DNA from: UMGS1519 sp050951095
GTDB lineage: Bacteria > Actinomycetota > Coriobacteriia > Coriobacteriales > Eggerthellaceae
NCBI GenBank assembly: GCA_050951095.1
Contig: JBMNIQ010000002.1
Location: forward strand, 248,001-312,000
DNA: 64,000 bases
Direction of reading: 5' to 3'
The translations under genes were made by a program, and so were the position numbers. Below the pieces are notes generated by a model. It saw nothing but the letters and a program-made list of their open reading frames with translations. It ran no database searches and was not told the origin of the DNA. Positions within the stretch are counted from its first letter, which is position 1. Each line of letters opens with the position of its first letter. Shown here piece by piece: positions 61,968-64,000 of this stretch.

Positions 61968-63425
61968 ATGCGCCCGTACGCTCTCGTCCGCGAGCTGAAA
62001 CCTTACTCGCTCGCGGAGATTGCCCAGGAGATGGGCTGCGGGGAGGGACTTGCCGGCGAGGTCGTCGACCGTCTTCTCTCCCGTGGCGTGGTGCGCTTTC
62101 GCACCGGCACTGAGAGCGACGAGGGCGAGGTCGCGGACGAAGCGGGCGCCTCTGATGATGAGCGCTACCAGTTCCGCTACGTCGGGATCGTCGTGGCCTG
62201 TGGCGTCGTCATCATCTGCTACCCGAAGTACATAAGGCGCAAAGACGGGCCGACCGATGACGAGCTGAAGCAGATGCTGCGCGTGCTGAGGAGGCTTGAC
62301 GGCTACGGCGAGCTCCCGCGCCCCCGGCATGGGGGCGCATCGGCCGACCGCCTGGCCGTTATCGTGCGACTTCTGGAGCTCTACGAGGAGCGCGGCGTCT
62401 ACACGAACTTCGAGGAGACCCGCGTGCTCAACGGCAACGGCGTCATCGACTGGGGTCGCACCGTGGACACGATCAACCCTATCCTCTCGGAGGGCCAGCC
62501 CGTCTACCTGGACCTATGGACGAGGAAGACGCGCCGCGACGAGACCGACGTCGTAACCCGCCTGCACCGCGCCATCCTGACCGAGTGCTCGCGGTTTCTC
62601 ACTCGTTGCGGCGTCGCCGAGCTTCTTGGAATCGGCGAGGTGGAGCTCTCCGCTGAGACTGTGGATGACTTCGGCGACGCTGAGGCGCTCGACTGGATGC
62701 TGGAGCGTGAGAGGGCCTCGCAGTTCGTGACCTGGAAGCAGGAGGCCATCGACCTGATGCGCCTCTACCTTGGCGGTGCCGGGACGTCGGCCGTTGCTGA
62801 CGAAGTGCTCTGCATGGGCACGACGGCCTACTACCACGCCTGGGAGCTGGCGTGCAAGAAGGCCTTCGGGGACCTACTCGACACCAGGCTCGGCGATTTG
62901 CCAATCGGGCTTGCTGAGGGGTGGCGGGAACGTGCGAATGAGAAGCTCCTGCAGATCATCCCGCGCCCGCTGTGGGCTAGGCCTGACGGGACGGGGCTCG
63001 GCGACGTGGACACGCTCATACCCGACACGGTGACTATTGCCACGAACGGGGACGGTTCGTGGCTCCTCTGCATCTACGACGCGAAGTACTACGTGCCGGA
63101 GCTTGGCGGCAAGATCACGAGGCAACCGGGCGTCGAATCCGTGACAAAGCAGTTCCTATACCAGTCTGCGTACCGGCAGTTCGTGGTTGACCATGGGTTT
63201 GACAGAGTAGTCAATGCCTTCCTCGTGCCGAGCGAGGGGGACGAACCGACATTTCTAGCCTCTGTAAGCTTTAACGAGGTTATGGGACCCCTCGTCAATG
63301 AGATTCCGCAGTTCAGTGACCATATCGACATGTGGTCGCTCCCGGCTGGGGAGATTTTCGAGTGCTATCTGCAAGGCAGAGCCTTGCCTGAGCTGCCATT
63401 TACCTTTCGCAGAGCACCGTGCTAA
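61968..63425 (+). CDS. LlaJI-family restriction nuclease subunit (McrC-like)
   Basis: A 485-residue protein of LlaJI type. The N-terminal region (LVRELKPYSLAEIAQEMGCG) is followed by helical parts and a PD-(D/E)xK nuclease core near residues 345-375 (TLIPDTVTI ... LLCIYDAKYYV, with Asp...Asp-x-Lys). It is the cutting partner of the McrB-like subunit. Its stop overlaps that of the convergent OLD-type gene by four bases. Known LlaJI operons have two methyltransferases for an asymmetric site; only one is seen here. Confidence 0.85.
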   Translation: MRPYALVRELKPYSLAEIAQEMGCGEGLAGEVVDRLLSRGVVRFRTGTESDEGEVADEAGASDDERYQFRYVGIVVACGVVIICYPKYIRRKDGPTDDELKQMLRVLRRLDGYGELPRPRHGGASADRLAVIVRLLELYEERGVYTNFEETRVLNGNGVIDWGRTVDTINPILSEGQPVYLDLWTRKTRRDETDVVTRLHRAILTECSRFLTRCGVAELLGIGEVELSAETVDDFGDAEALDWMLERERASQFVTWKQEAIDLMRLYLGGAGTSAVADEVLCMGTTAYYHAWELACKKAFGDLLDTRLGDLPIGLAEGWRERANEKLLQIIPRPLWARPDGTGLGDVDTLIPDTVTIATNGDGSWLLCIYDAKYYVPELGGKITRQPGVESVTKQFLYQSAYRQFVVDHGFDRVVNAFLVPSEGDEPTFLASVSFNEVMGPLVNEIPQFSDHIDMWSLPAGEIFECYLQGRALPELPFTFRRAPC

Positions 63426-64000
63426 AAGGGAATGTCCTGGCTATACCAGTCGTCTTGGTCATTCTGGGACAAGCTCGTTTCATCGTTGATTTCCGTTGTT
63501 GTGGGGGTTGGAGCTATGACATCCTGCCAAAGCTGGTCGATCTCTTCAGGCAATTCCGAGGCGTCGATTTTCCGACATACCGCGCGAGCTACCCCCGGCT
63601 TTGATGTGATGTGATAGACATCTCTCACTTCTTGCTCTCTGGATGCATAAGAACTGATGCTAGAGCGCATGAAGTGCTCGAAATCCGTTCTGAAGAAAGC
63701 GAAGCCGTCTGAGATATAGAGCTCCTGCTGCAAGCCATCTGCAATCTTCTGAATATTCACCTTCAGCACACTCGAGAGCTGTGCGTTGTCCCTCTCGCTC
63801 TCTTTCCTGTTCTTGCTATCGCCATCGAACAGGCATGCGCATTGAATCTCGAACGCTGAGAAAATGCGCCAGTACAGGGGCATTGCGTTCTTCCCGTTCG
63901 CAATCACAATCTCGGTTCCTACCTGCGTGAGGGAATGGCCGAGCTTCCCCATAAGCTCCGGTAGGGCATAATACTCCGTTGCACCCTCCACCAGCAGTAC
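63422..64000 (-). CDS. OLD-family nuclease, C-terminal TOPRIM part (runs off the window)
   Basis: The frame is open through the right edge. The visible 192 residues carry a TOPRIM domain: VLLVEGATEYYALPELMG supplies the first Glu and CACLFDGDSKNRKES the Asp-x-Asp-type metal site, followed by a helical C-terminus. OLD-family proteins pair an N-terminal ABC ATPase (outside the window) with this nuclease and act in phage defence (as in P2 OLD and GajA). Whether a GajB-like helicase partner exists cannot be seen. Convergent with the LlaJI-type gene. Confidence 0.8.
   Translation of the reverse strand, partial: VLLVEGATEYYALPELMGKLGHSLTQVGTEIVIANGKNAMPLYWRIFSAFEIQCACLFDGDSKNRKESERDNAQLSSVLKVNIQKIADGLQQELYISDGFAFFRTDFEHFMRSSISSYASREQEVRDVYHITSKPGVARAVCRKIDASELPEEIDQLWQDVIAPTPTTTEINDETSLSQNDQDDWYSQDIPF

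Overview
The window reads as a chromosomal segment of a high-GC Gram-positive anaerobe. The best guess is class Coriobacteriia, family Eggerthellaceae. This rests on an actinobacterial FhaA/FhaB/PstP/RodA-PBP/PknB operon, an LPXTG-anchored surface protein, a heterodisulfide-reductase (Hdr/Flox) electron-bifurcation operon, 2-hydroxyacyl-CoA dehydratase-type radical enzymes and small secreted SH3-like proteins. No rRNA or database match was available, so the taxonomic call is an inference.

Layout. 1-5.5 kb: partial EamA transporter, nitroreductase, MacB/FtsX-like membrane protein, and a pilin-like LPXTG surface protein split by a one-base change in a G6 tract. 6.2-18.7 kb: integrative island(s) at the 3' end of tRNA-Arg(CCT). 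Two 45-bp partial copies of the tRNA lie at 6672 and 7721, and the intact tRNA is at 18645-18720. The second unit (about 10.9 kb) carries arsR-acr3-arsP-thioredoxin, a tyrosine integrase, an excisionase-like protein, a RepA-like ATPase, and a wrecked restriction-modification locus fused to a truncated IS256 element. A four-copy GTGACGAT repeat sits just inside both ends and beside the integrase.

18.7-47.5 kb is core chromosome: the cell-wall kinase/phosphatase/FHA operon with a fused FtsW/RodA-PBP, an AEC transporter, tRNA-Leu, a two-gene acyl-CoA dehydratase/activase operon, a decaying aldo-keto reductase/esterase pair flanked by two copies of a 230-bp MITE-like element, and the seven-gene hdrCBA-flox operon. 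Then come a YeiH exporter divergent from a LysR regulator, two tandem secreted SH3-like proteins with matching 5'-leader hairpins, a YagU-like protein and initiator tRNA-fMet.

47.5-64 kb is a second accessory region, starting right after tRNA-fMet. It is a prophage or satellite remnant (excisionase-like HTH, second HTH, primase-helicase, zinc-ribbon protein, small and large terminase, portal) that stops after the portal with no capsid or tail genes. It is followed by a defence cluster: a DUF4062-type protein flanked by direct repeats, a ribbon-helix-helix protein, a C5 methyltransferase with McrB-like and LlaJI-like restriction subunits, and the 3' end of an OLD-family nuclease. Eight single-base indels fall within 3.3 kb of this remnant, while the large genes of the core mostly stay in frame.
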